Assembly (NCBI GenBank): GCA_019247515.1
Contig: JAFAOS010000132.1
Coordinates: 1 to 64,000 of the forward strand
Direction: 5' to 3'
Length of the DNA stretch: 64,000 bases
Source of the DNA: Chloroflexota bacterium
GTDB lineage: Bacteria > Chloroflexota > UBA6077 > CF-72
Of the stretch, positions 19,458 to 28,422 are shown piece after piece (position 1 is the first letter of the stretch; each line of letters begins with the position of its first letter). The translations under genes were made by a program, and so were the position numbers. A model generated the notes under the pieces. It was not told where the DNA came from, did no database searches, and saw only the letters and a list, made by a program, of their open reading frames with translations.

Positions 19458-19776
19458 ATGAGGCGAACGCTCGTGCCTCGTCTTGGCGGCGCCGGCTGGC
19501 TGCGGCCCCACTTCCCAAACGCGAAGGTCGAGCCGTACATTGCAGCCGACCCAAGCAATCCGCCGCAACTGGTGGGGGACAGTCCAGCAGGATCGCTGAA
19601 ACGACGGCGGGTCGAACGGTCTGACGATCGTGGTTTCGACGAACGGTGGAGCGAACTGGAACCTCGCGGCGGCCCAACCGCAGTTCAGTATCTGCGAAGG
19701 CGCGTCGTCCGGTGCAATGGCGAAGCCCATCGCGACGACCGGATCGACAGACACGTTCTTCAACACTGCCAACTAA
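19458..19776 (+). pseudogene. BNR/sialidase-like (exo-alpha-sialidase family) N-terminal remnant
   Basis: VEPYIAADPSNPPQLVG in frame 0 continues after a +1 shift as TVQQDR*NDGGSNGLTIVVSTNGGANWN, with a TGA where TGG (W) is expected. Confidence 0.55.
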
Positions 19777-19845
19777 CGGCTCAGGCCCGTACACTGGCCA
19801 GCGGCAACTCGTCCTGGCTCAATCTCCGTTTGGGGGTGGCATCAC

Positions 19846-21708
19846 ATGAGGCTCGTTCTGCGTACGTTGCCCACCTGGGCCCTGTTCCTCGCGGCGGCTT
19901 GCGGGCCCGCCGCGGCGCCCACGCCCACCTCGCCGCCGGCGGCAACGACCAACACGTCCGCACCCGCCGCTGCTGCACCGACCGCGGCTCCCAAGCCGAC
20001 GACAGCCCCCGCCGCACCGGCGCCGACCACCGCCCCGGCGGCTACCGGCGCATTCCCCAAAGGCCAGCGTGGCCAGGGCGGGACCCTGCGCATCCTGTAC
20101 TGGCAGGCGCCAACCATCCTCAACGAGCATCTCGCCCAGGGCACCAAGGATCAGGACGCCAGTCGACTCGTACTCGAGCCCCTGGCAGCTTCCGGACCGG
20201 ACGGCAATCCGATCCCGGTGCTGGCCGCGGAGATTCCGACCATCGACAACGGCGGCGTCTCGAAAGATCAGACGACCATCACCTGGAAACTCAGACAGGA
20301 TGTCAAGTGGTCAGACGGGACACCCTTCACCGCCGACGACGTCGTGTTCACCTGGCAGTACATCGCCAACCCGGACACGGCGGCCGCCGACACTCAGACG
20401 GTCGTGGGCGTCACCAACGTCGAAGCCCTCGATCCATACACCGTCAAAGTGACATTCAAGGATCCAAACCCGTATCCGTACCAGATTTTCGTCTCAGCCC
20501 AGGGCGTCATCATTCAGAAGAAGCAATTCGAAAACTACACTGGCGCGGCCGCCAAAGATGCACCTGGCAACCTTGCGCCGATTGGGACCGGACCGTACAA
20601 GGTCGTGGATTTCAAGCCAGGTGACGTTGTCACGTACACAATGAATGAGCTGTATCGCGACCCGGACAAGCCGTTTTTCCACGACGTCCAACTCAAGGGT
20701 GGAGGTGACGCCACATCCGCCGCCCGGGCAGTCTTTCAGACCGGTGAGTCCGACTACTCCTGGAATCTGCAGATCGAAGCGCAGGTGTTGAACCAGCTGG
20801 TGCAAGGCGGCAAGGCGAGCCTGGTGACGGCGCTGGGCCCGGGCGTTGAGCGGTTGAACATCCAGTTCGCCGATCCCAACGCCGACGAAGGTGGCGCCCG
20901 GGCCGAACCCGACACCAGGCACCCGTTCTTTTCCGACCTGAACGTGCGCAAAGCATTCGCCATGGCGGTTGATCGCAAATCCATCGCGGACCAGCTCTAC
21001 GGACCGACCGGAGTCGCAACCTGCAACCAGATCACGTCGCCCCCCGATCACGTCTCCCCAAACACCGCCAGTATGGATGTCTGTCAGTACAACATCGCCA
21101 TGGCCAACCAGTTGCTCGATCAGGCTGGCTGGACACGTGGTTCGGACGGTATTCGACAAAAAGACGGTGTCCGCATGCACGTGGTCTACCAGACGACGGT
21201 CAACCCGCTGCGCCAGAAGGAGCAGGACATCGTAAAGGCGGGCTGGGAGCAACTCGGCGTTGACGTTGAGCTCAAGTCCGTCGATGCGGGTGTGTTCTTC
21301 TCGAGCGACGCCGGCAACCCGGATACGGCCTCGCATTTTTACGCGGACGTCGAGATGTATACCAATGGCGCCAGCTCACCAGACGACACGAACTACGTAG
21401 ACGCGTGGACCAGCGAGCAGATCGCCTCAAAGGCCAATCAGTGGCACGGGCTCAATTATCACCGCTGGTCAAATCCGGATTACGACGCGATTTACAATCA
21501 GCTCAAATCTGAGACGGACCCGGCCAAGCGCAACGCGCTGATCATCAAGGCCAACGACCTGTTGATCAGCCAGGTGGTGACCATCCCGCTGGTTGCGCGC
21601 ACACAGCCGACAGACGGGATCAGCAAACAAATTCAAGGCGACATTCCCAATCCGTGGGACTCGGTGCTCTGGAATATCGCCGATTGGTACAAAGGGGGCG
21701 GCCAGTAG
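19846..21708 (+). CDS. Family 5 (peptide/oligopeptide-type) ABC transporter substrate-binding lipoprotein
   Basis: Signal peptide with lipobox-like LAAACG, Ala/Pro/Thr linker, SBP_bac_5 motifs (KWSDGTPFTADDVVFTWQYI; NVRKAFAMAVDRKSIADQLYG). Confidence 0.9.
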   Translation: MRLVLRTLPTWALFLAAACGPAAAPTPTSPPAATTNTSAPAAAAPTAAPKPTTAPAAPAPTTAPAATGAFPKGQRGQGGTLRILYWQAPTILNEHLAQGTKDQDASRLVLEPLAASGPDGNPIPVLAAEIPTIDNGGVSKDQTTITWKLRQDVKWSDGTPFTADDVVFTWQYIANPDTAAADTQTVVGVTNVEALDPYTVKVTFKDPNPYPYQIFVSAQGVIIQKKQFENYTGAAAKDAPGNLAPIGTGPYKVVDFKPGDVVTYTMNELYRDPDKPFFHDVQLKGGGDATSAARAVFQTGESDYSWNLQIEAQVLNQLVQGGKASLVTALGPGVERLNIQFADPNADEGGARAEPDTRHPFFSDLNVRKAFAMAVDRKSIADQLYGPTGVATCNQITSPPDHVSPNTASMDVCQYNIAMANQLLDQAGWTRGSDGIRQKDGVRMHVVYQTTVNPLRQKEQDIVKAGWEQLGVDVELKSVDAGVFFSSDAGNPDTASHFYADVEMYTNGASSPDDTNYVDAWTSEQIASKANQWHGLNYHRWSNPDYDAIYNQLKSETDPAKRNALIIKANDLLISQVVTIPLVARTQPTDGISKQIQGDIPNPWDSVLWNIADWYKGGGQ

Positions 21709-21714
21709 AGTAGA

Positions 21715-22360
21715 TCGTCACCGGGTTGACGCCCACACGCTTCAGACGGTCCAGGTAGCGGCCGTGCGCCCGGAAGATAAACCAGCAGCGAATGTGGTTC
21801 ATGCCGATCGCCGCGTACTTCTCGAGGTTGGCAGCACATACGGCTCGAGCATGGCCATGCCCTCGCGCCGCGCTGCGTCCTCCGTCTCGCCGACGTAGAT
21901 CAGCTTGGTGACCGCCATCCATTGCTTGCAGTAGCTCACGAGATCCGCGCCGTGTCCGCCCGCCTCGAGTGCGCCGGAATACAGCGTGACGAACCGCCGC
22001 GCGACGCCGACGTCGCCGCGGCCGTACATGATAGCGAAGCCCGCCGCGCCGCATCGCACACACCAGACTCGGTGTCGGTTTCCAGTACCAGCCGTGGGCA
22101 GCCCGCTGGCATGATCCGGCCGGCCTCGTTGCCGCGAATGGACCGCTGTGGAACTCCAGCGGCGGACCGTCTTTCTGGTACAGACCCGGCGCCGGTCCGG
22201 CCAGCGCCATGCGTATCTCGCCGCCGGCTTTGATCTTGCCGCACAGGTCCACGATCTGGCTGAAGGTGGTCAGAACCGTCAGGCCCATCTGCGTAGCCGC
22301 GGGCAGGTTCTTGACCCAGGCTCGCTGCGAAAGATCGGCAAGATAGCCGGCCTGGCCCAA
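21715..22360 (-). pseudogene. Frameshifted luciferase-like (LLM) flavin-dependent oxidoreductase remnant
   Basis: Pieces in different minus frames: GRGDVGVARRFVTLYSGALEAGGHGADLVSYCKQWMAVTKLIYVGETEDAARREGMAMLEPYV, then ANLEKYAAIGMNHIRCWFIFRAHGRYLDRLKRVGV, resembling LLM C-termini. Confidence 0.4.
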
Positions 22361-22380
22361 TGGGAACGCTGAAGAGGTCG

Positions 22381-22611
22381 TCAGGGTCGCCGCTGGCGGG
22401 GACGGAAGCGGATGACGTTTGGCGGCAAGGACTCAGAGCGCTCAAACTCAGGCCAGTCCGTCTGACGCAGCAGCTCCACCTGGAGCTCGAGGAGGTCGTA
22501 CAGCGGCAAACAGCGCACGGCGTGCGCGACGGCCGGTTGTTGTGCGAGGACGCGCTGCATGTCCCGAAGTCGTTGCCAGCTGGCGTCCGCGGATAGCATC
22601 AATCGATTCAC
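22381..22611 (-). CDS. Small conserved-looking protein (76 aa), last gene of the dnaE-like operon
   Basis: ATG 3 bp after the stop of the upstream gene, same strand; MNRLMLSADASWQRLRDMQRVLAQQPAVAHAVRCLPLYDLLELQVELLRQTDWPEF. Confidence 0.5.
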   Translation of the reverse strand: MNRLMLSADASWQRLRDMQRVLAQQPAVAHAVRCLPLYDLLELQVELLRQTDWPEFERSESLPPNVIRFRPRQRRP

Positions 22612-22614
22612 CGC

Positions 22615-23283
22615 TTACGCTGTCTGCCGCAAGCGACGTCCTGCCCCGCGGGTGAGACGCGGCTGGTGGGCCGCGGCGGCATCGAGCGCCTCGACCAATC
22701 GAGTCGCGGCGACACGGACCTCCGGCCGCCGCGCGCGGAGCGCGAGCTCACGGACGTAGTCGGGGTCGTGGATGACCAGATCGGCGAGCGTGCTCCCCTT
22801 GTGCGGTCCAAACTGAAGGATCATGTCACCTGTGTCGCGCATCTCATGCAACCTGCGCATCAGCTCCAGATCCAGTGGCTGAACAGGAGCGAGTTTGGGC
22901 GGCGCGTGTGCTGGGCGAGCCTGGTAGTAGCGTGCCGCGTGCGAAGCCATTGTGGCGATTCCGTTGTCGGTTCTCGTTGCTGACGGCGCGGCGGATGGAG
23001 CGGCAGGTGACTCTTCCGATCCGCCGGCCGGCACGGGTGAGGCTTGGAGTGCGAGTGGAGGTTCCGTCGCAGCTGACGTGGCCACCGGCGGCGTCTCCGG
23101 CTGGCCGACGGCGGTAGACACGGAGGTGGTGATGCCCAGCGCTCGTTCCGCCAGCAGACGCTGGAGTTGCACCGTCTCGGTATGCAGCTGCAGCAAGGCG
23201 GCCTGCTGCTGGGCCATGGCTGTCTGCTGCTGGACCAGATTTGCCAGCAGAGCCGTGAGATCCGGCGAAGCCTGATCCGTCAC
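22615..23283 (-). CDS. Coiled-coil protein with C-terminal ExoX-C-like (DUF3820-like) domain
   Basis: N-terminal NLVQQQTAMAQQQAALLQLHTETVQLQRLLAER coiled coil, Pro/Ala linker, C-terminal MILQFGPHKGSTLADLVIHDPDYVRELALRARRPEVRVAATRLVEAL. GTG start overlaps the dnaE stop (GTGA). Confidence 0.6.
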   Translation of the reverse strand: MTDQASPDLTALLANLVQQQTAMAQQQAALLQLHTETVQLQRLLAERALGITTSVSTAVGQPETPPVATSAATEPPLALQASPVPAGGSEESPAAPSAAPSATRTDNGIATMASHAARYYQARPAHAPPKLAPVQPLDLELMRRLHEMRDTGDMILQFGPHKGSTLADLVIHDPDYVRELALRARRPEVRVAATRLVEALDAAAAHQPRLTRGAGRRLRQTA

Positions 23284-26200
23284 GCGCCGAGCGCGGACCA
23301 CTCGTCCGGCGCCTGCTCCTGAATGGCGATCGCCAGCGCGCTGAGGTGTGAGGCCCGGCCGCCTTGCAGCAGGACGTCGTCGACGAAGAGCTTGCTGCCA
23401 GTAGCTTCTTCGTGGGCGAGTCTGCCGCGTGCGACCACAAAGGCGCCCTCGCGCAGCGGTGATTCACTGGTGTTGGATTCGGCGATCTGCTGATACGCAT
23501 TCGGGAACACGGCTGCTTCGATAGCGCCGGTGGCATCCGCGAAGGTGAGCCACGCCATCTTCTCGCCTTTTCGGGTGGTCCGCAGGCGGAGGTTCGTGAT
23601 AATGGCGCCCACGCTGGCGGGCGCCTTATCGGGAAAGTCGACCAGCTCGGCGATGTTCACGACGCCGAATTCCTCGACCAGCCGGTCGGCGTGCTTCTGG
23701 ACCTCCAGCGGACTGGCAGTGACAAAACCCAGATGCGCGAGCTCGTAGGCAGCCACCAGCTCCGGTGACCATTCGGCGGCGTGCAGGTATTTGATTGCCC
23801 CCGAGCTCAGGTCGTCCTCGAGTGTGGCGAGCCCGGTTGGATCGGGTTCGCCGAAGCGCAGGAGGTCGGCCAGCGACGAGTAGTATTGCTCGGCGGCCAT
23901 CAGCAGCGCGCGCGGCAGAGCCGTGAAGCCGAACGCGCCGAGCTTGATCAGCAGGACGAGGTCGTGGCGGCTGACGATGCGGCGATCGACCTTGCGACAG
24001 AAGTCGAGCAGGCTGGTGTAGCTGCCGAACGCCGTGCGCACGCCCAGGATGTGCTGGGCCGCGTCCGGACCCATGCCCCGAATGGCAGTCAGCGGTACGC
24101 GGACGGCTCCGACGGTCCCGCGACCCTTCTGTTGCGCCTCGAGCAACGCCAGATTCGAATCCTCGACGGCGAACCGGTCGCTGCTGGCATTGACGCACGG
24201 CGGCAGCAGCAACACGCCAAATCGCCGCGCCTCCTCCACCGCGGAGCCGAGGCCGTACTGGGCCGAGCCGCCGTTGTTCAGGACGTCGGCGAAGAAGCGC
24301 GCGGACGTGCTCGGGTTGACCTTCTGGCAGGCCTGGCGAAAGGCGTGCTGCGCGGTCGTCAGCGCGTGACCGTGCAGGTGCAGGTAGCCGACGTGACGCA
24401 GCAGAAGGCTCAGCAGCGCGTTGCTCTGCTCGGTCGTCCACTGATGGCGGGCGCCCGCCTCACGGATCGCGCGTTCCATCAGGTCGCGCCCGGCGAGCCG
24501 ACCGCCGCTCAGCGCGCGACGAAAGCGCTCCGCCCAGGCGTGGTCGAAGCCCAACAGTTTGACGAGTTGCACGAGCTGATCGGCGTACAGCACGAGGCCG
24601 GCCGTCGCGTCGAGCACCGTGCCCATGGCGGGGTGCGGATACGTTGGTCGTGTTCGGGCGGCGAAGCGATGGTCGAAATACGTCTGTTCGGCGTCCTGGC
24701 CGTAGACGCCCGGCTTCCAGAGAGCCAGCAGTTGCGCCAGGTCCTCGAGCGAGCGCAGCGCCTGACCCTCCTGCGAGCGCGAGCTGGCCAGCTCGTGAGC
24801 ACGCTTGAGGAGCATGCGGAAGCCCACGCTTTCGACCTGGCTAATGCACAGCGTGTCGCCGGCTTCGAGCAGTCGCCACGCCGCGGCGATGGTGGCCGGG
24901 TCAGGCTCGGACGCGTCGGCGGCGTCGCGGCTCGCGGTGGCCATCGCTGACGACGGGCTGATATCCAGGCGCACCAGGCCGAGCGATTCGAGGTCGTCCT
25001 TGGTCAGCTGCAGCGCAAGAACCGGGCTGCCCGCGTCGCCGACGTCGACCACGGCGGCATCCTCATCCAGCTCGTCGACTGGGGGTGTGGCCGCCTGGAA
25101 GTTGGCCGGCAACGCCGTCTGGTGAGCGAGGCCGGCGGCCTGCGCGCGTTCGTCGGGGACCATCGCCAGGTGGCGCGCCGTCCCGAAGACCCGTCGCCGG
25201 CCGGGTCGCCCGTCGCTGACCCACTGAGCCGGCAGCCACGCCAGCGCGCTCGGACCGTAGAACGAAAACGTGTAGGCGGAAGGGTGGGCGCCGTAGCGAT
25301 GCGGCAAGCCCTCGAGCCGACCCGCGACACGGACCAGCGTGTTGTACGGCTCGACGCCGGCGCCCGCGTCGGCAATACCCAGCTCCGGTGCGCGCGTGAT
25401 AACGCTCTCAATCGCGCCGGGGCTCGAGAGCAGCGGCACCTGGCGCGCGACCGAATTGACGCGCGGCGCCTGCATGCCGAGCGCGGCGCCCACCGCGCGC
25501 ACCGCCTGCCGCGCGCCCATGCTGACGTGCACCCCGACACGCACCGCGCGCAGATTCGGGAACTCGCCGGCCTCATGCTCGGGCAGGCCGGCGAAACCGC
25601 CTTGCTGGATGAATGCCGAGACCGCCGCCTCGTGAAGTGACGAGATCTCGAGGTCCAGGTCAGGCAGGTCCTGGCGGCCGTCGTGCGTGAACATGCGTCC
25701 GTCCAGGTCGTACTCCAGCGGGCAGAGGTCCGATAACCCGAGCGCCCAGACGACCAGGCTCGATGTCGCCGAGCCGCGCGCGGCGACGGGGAAGCCGCGT
25801 TGGGCGCAGAACCGGCCGACGTCGTGGGCGAACAGCAGCAGGTCCGCCAGTCCGCTGCTGCAGATGGTCTGAACTTCCTGGCTGGCGCGCTCCAGCACGT
25901 CGGCGGATGGCTCGCCGCGCCCGGTCTCGGCGAAACGCGCCGGCAGCCGCTCGTCGACCAGCTCCGCGAGCTGCTGCTCGCCCACCTCGCGCGCCGGCGC
26001 CAGGCCGAACAACAGCTCCGGCCCGAGCCGGCTCGATGGTTCGCCCAGTCGCTTGCGGCGGGCGAGCGGCAGCCGAAACTGACAGCGCTCCGCGATCTCG
26101 ATCGAGGCCTGCAGGGCGGCGGGCATCTGGCCGAAGGTGCGCCACATCTGCCTGGCCGACTTGAGGTAGGCCTGCGCGCGTGTTGCCTCGACGGTGAGCG

Positions 26201-27002
26201 TCGGCAGGTCCAGCCCGTCACGGCCGGGGTACCCCAGCACGCCATCGGCTCGCGTGCCGCGCCCGATTGCTTCGAGCACCTTGTGGGCGAGCGCGTCGTC
26301 GGGGTGGGCGAAGCGCACCCCACCGGTGGCTACCAGCGGTAGCTCCATGCGCTGCGCGATCGCGACCAGACCGCGGTTGACGAGTCGTTCAGCGGGGTTG
26401 CCGTGATACGCGAGCTCGAGATACAGGCGACCGGGGTAGAGGTCCATCAGCCGCCGCACCACGCCAAACGACTCGAACGGCTCGACCGGATTGGCCGCGC
26501 GCTCGATCGCCGACGAGAGCATGCCGCCACCGCCCGGCATGCCGGTGAGCGCGATGACGCCGTCGCGGTAGCGCTCCAGGTCCTGCCAATCTACACGCGG
26601 CCGGCCGCGGTCCGCGCCTGCCAGGTAGCCGCAATTGTTCAGACCGACCAGCGAGAGCCAGCCTGTTTCGTCGATCGCCAGCAGGATCAGCTCGCCCACT
26701 CGCTCGCCCCAGGTCCGGAACGCGCGTTCAGGCACGACGCGCACCCTCAACCCGACGATGTGATCGACACCGTTCCGGTCGCACGCGACGGCGGTCTTGA
26801 CCACCGAGTGCAGGCCGTAGTCGGCAATCGCGATCGCTGGCCGGGGTTGCTCGTCGGTGTCGGGACCAAGTGGATGCTGGCGCGCCAGCGTGCGGACGTA
26901 ATCCTCCGGCGTGCTCGGACTGCACCACGGCGAATACGCGGTCAGCACATCCAGGTGGACGAACCGCGCGCGTGCCGCCCGCTCGTGCGCGTCTGCGCTC
27001 AT
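23280..27002 (-). CDS. Divergent DnaE-type DNA polymerase III alpha subunit (DnaE2/ImuC-like, probably error-prone)
   Basis: PHP-like N-terminus; ARGSATSSLVVWALGLSDLCPLEYDLDGRMF...LPDLDLE (catalytic Asp pair), KDDLESLGLVRLD (third Asp), LYADQLVQLVKLLGFDHAWAERFRRALSGGR, C-terminal OB fold PASVGAIITNLRLRTTRKGEKMAWLTFADATGAIEAAVFP. Confidence 0.85.
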   Translation of the reverse strand: MSADAHERAARARFVHLDVLTAYSPWCSPSTPEDYVRTLARQHPLGPDTDEQPRPAIAIADYGLHSVVKTAVACDRNGVDHIVGLRVRVVPERAFRTWGERVGELILLAIDETGWLSLVGLNNCGYLAGADRGRPRVDWQDLERYRDGVIALTGMPGGGGMLSSAIERAANPVEPFESFGVVRRLMDLYPGRLYLELAYHGNPAERLVNRGLVAIAQRMELPLVATGGVRFAHPDDALAHKVLEAIGRGTRADGVLGYPGRDGLDLPTLTVEATRAQAYLKSARQMWRTFGQMPAALQASIEIAERCQFRLPLARRKRLGEPSSRLGPELLFGLAPAREVGEQQLAELVDERLPARFAETGRGEPSADVLERASQEVQTICSSGLADLLLFAHDVGRFCAQRGFPVAARGSATSSLVVWALGLSDLCPLEYDLDGRMFTHDGRQDLPDLDLEISSLHEAAVSAFIQQGGFAGLPEHEAGEFPNLRAVRVGVHVSMGARQAVRAVGAALGMQAPRVNSVARQVPLLSSPGAIESVITRAPELGIADAGAGVEPYNTLVRVAGRLEGLPHRYGAHPSAYTFSFYGPSALAWLPAQWVSDGRPGRRRVFGTARHLAMVPDERAQAAGLAHQTALPANFQAATPPVDELDEDAAVVDVGDAGSPVLALQLTKDDLESLGLVRLDISPSSAMATASRDAADASEPDPATIAAAWRLLEAGDTLCISQVESVGFRMLLKRAHELASSRSQEGQALRSLEDLAQLLALWKPGVYGQDAEQTYFDHRFAARTRPTYPHPAMGTVLDATAGLVLYADQLVQLVKLLGFDHAWAERFRRALSGGRLAGRDLMERAIREAGARHQWTTEQSNALLSLLLRHVGYLHLHGHALTTAQHAFRQACQKVNPSTSARFFADVLNNGGSAQYGLGSAVEEARRFGVLLLPPCVNASSDRFAVEDSNLALLEAQQKGRGTVGAVRVPLTAIRGMGPDAAQHILGVRTAFGSYTSLLDFCRKVDRRIVSRHDLVLLIKLGAFGFTALPRALLMAAEQYYSSLADLLRFGEPDPTGLATLEDDLSSGAIKYLHAAEWSPELVAAYELAHLGFVTASPLEVQKHADRLVEEFGVVNIAELVDFPDKAPASVGAIITNLRLRTTRKGEKMAWLTFADATGAIEAAVFPNAYQQIAESNTSESPLREGAFVVARGRLAHEEATGSKLFVDDVLLQGGRASHLSALAIAIQEQAPDEWSALGA

Positions 27003-27015
27003 CGCTCGGTCCGTC

Positions 27016-27330
27016 TCACGCGACCAGCGGAAGCGGATACGTGCGCAGCTGGCGTATCCGCCGGCGTTCGGTGGCCCGATGCCAACCGGTCGCGTCGTAG
27101 CGACCGCGGTACACGCCCCCCTCGAACAACGCGAGCAAAAAGTGACGTCCGTTCTTCGACCTGCGCAGCTCGGCTGTCCAGTCACCCGATTGGGTGCGCC
27201 AGGTGGCCCGATCCTGGGTGGTGAAGACGCCGAGGCGCGTGTGTATCTCCCACTCGATCGGGTTGGCGCGGCCCTCGGCCCATACGCGCCCGGCAGCCCG
27301 GGCGAGTACCTCGTCTGCGTACCTGTGCAT
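27016..27330 (-). CDS. Protein of unknown function (104 aa), first gene of the SOS-type operon
   Basis: MHRYADEVLARAAGRVWAEGRANPIEWEIHTRLGVFTTQDRATWRTQSGDWTAELRRSKNGRHFLLALFEGGVYRGRYDATGWHRATERRRIRQLRTYPLPLVA; promoter directly upstream; stop 13 bp before the dnaE-like start. Confidence 0.65.
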   Translation of the reverse strand: MHRYADEVLARAAGRVWAEGRANPIEWEIHTRLGVFTTQDRATWRTQSGDWTAELRRSKNGRHFLLALFEGGVYRGRYDATGWHRATERRRIRQLRTYPLPLVA

Positions 27331-27336
27331 GTCTAG

Positions 27337-27365
27337 AGTGTAGAACACGTGTTCTATACATGCAA
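27337..27365 (-). promoter_or_regulatory. SOS/LexA-type operator (TAGAACACGTGTTCTA, 27341-27356) within a TTGCAT-N17-TACACT promoter
   Basis: Perfect 16-bp palindrome with GAAC-N4-GTTC core; -35 TTGCAT at 27360-27365, -10 TACACT at 27337-27342 (17-bp spacer), ATG 6 nt downstream. Confidence 0.8.
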
Positions 27366-27431
27366 GAAATCCTGGCCGGCGCGCGGCCTCACATATCAAT
27401 ACTGGGCGAACGCTGCACAAGGAGAGGGACG

Positions 27432-28359
27432 ATGCACGACACCCCGCCCAGCTTCGAGACGCGCAACCGCGAGCGCTACGGCATCGCGGGCGCCGGTTTC
27501 GACCTGTCGAACCTCGACGAGACGTCCGAGGACGAGATCCAGGCTCACCTGCATCAGTGGGTCAACTACACCCGCGAGCGGGGCATCTACTACGGCCTGA
27601 ACGCGCTCTCCTTGCTTGCCGACAACCGCCCCGACTTCGCCAAGCTCGCCGCGTTGGGGAGCGGCGGCATTGCGGAGGGGCTGCTCGGGCAGCCGGCGCG
27701 CCCGGTCCTGCAAAACATCCGCGTGCTGGCGGAGTACATTCGTATCGGCTGGGAAAGCGGAATCTACAACGAATTCCGCGAGCTCCAGATGCGCGGCATG
27801 ACCAGAGCGCAGATCATGGAAGTCGTCATGTTCGCCCAGCTGTCTGGCGGCGGCATCCGCGGCATCGGACACGTCCACAACGCGGTTGGCAAAATCGCTG
27901 TTCGATTGGCGCGACGGGGCCGGTGCGGAGTTTCCCGAAGGCTGGGCACCGGACCCTGACGCCTTCAAATCCGGCCTCGACCTCACCGTTGGCCACTTGA
28001 CGCAGCAGGACCGCAGGAATCTCGAAGGCTGGTACGAGTCGACGGTCGGCTGGGTACCGAAGTCGGTGCGCTTCGCGATACGCCATAATCCGCGGTTTTT
28101 GAAGTCGCAGCGGGCGAAATGGGAAGCCGTCTTCCACGTCTTGCCGAAGCAGGTGGCGCCGTTCCTCATGCTCGCGCAGCACACGGTGACAGGGTTCCGC
28201 GAGGGTCTGCGAGAAAGCGCGCTGCTGGCCAAAGCCTGGGGCTTCACACCGGACTGGGTGGTCGAGCCAATCTGCGGTCAGGCGTATTACTTCAAGGGAC
28301 TCGAAGCGCTCGAAGCGGCCTACGACGCGATCGACGACATCCTGGACAATTGGGGATGA
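27432..28359 (+). pseudogene. Carboxymuconolactone decarboxylase/AhpD-like protein, split by a +1 frameshift
   Basis: MHDTPPSFETRNRERYG...GIRGIGHVHNAVGK in one frame; KSLFDWRDGAGAEFPEGWAPDPDAFKSGLDL...DILDNWG in the next. The shift maps to AAAA at 27891-27894; AAA would restore one continuous ORF. Confidence 0.7.
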
Positions 28360-28422
28360 GCCGCGTGCGCCATTCCACGCGGCCACCCGAAGCGTAGTAG
28401 ACGCAGACTGCGTCGATCAGAG

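Noticed and set aside
23781-24950. 389-aa plus-strand ORF opposite the dnaE-like gene
   Set aside because: Antisense shadow of a real coding gene.
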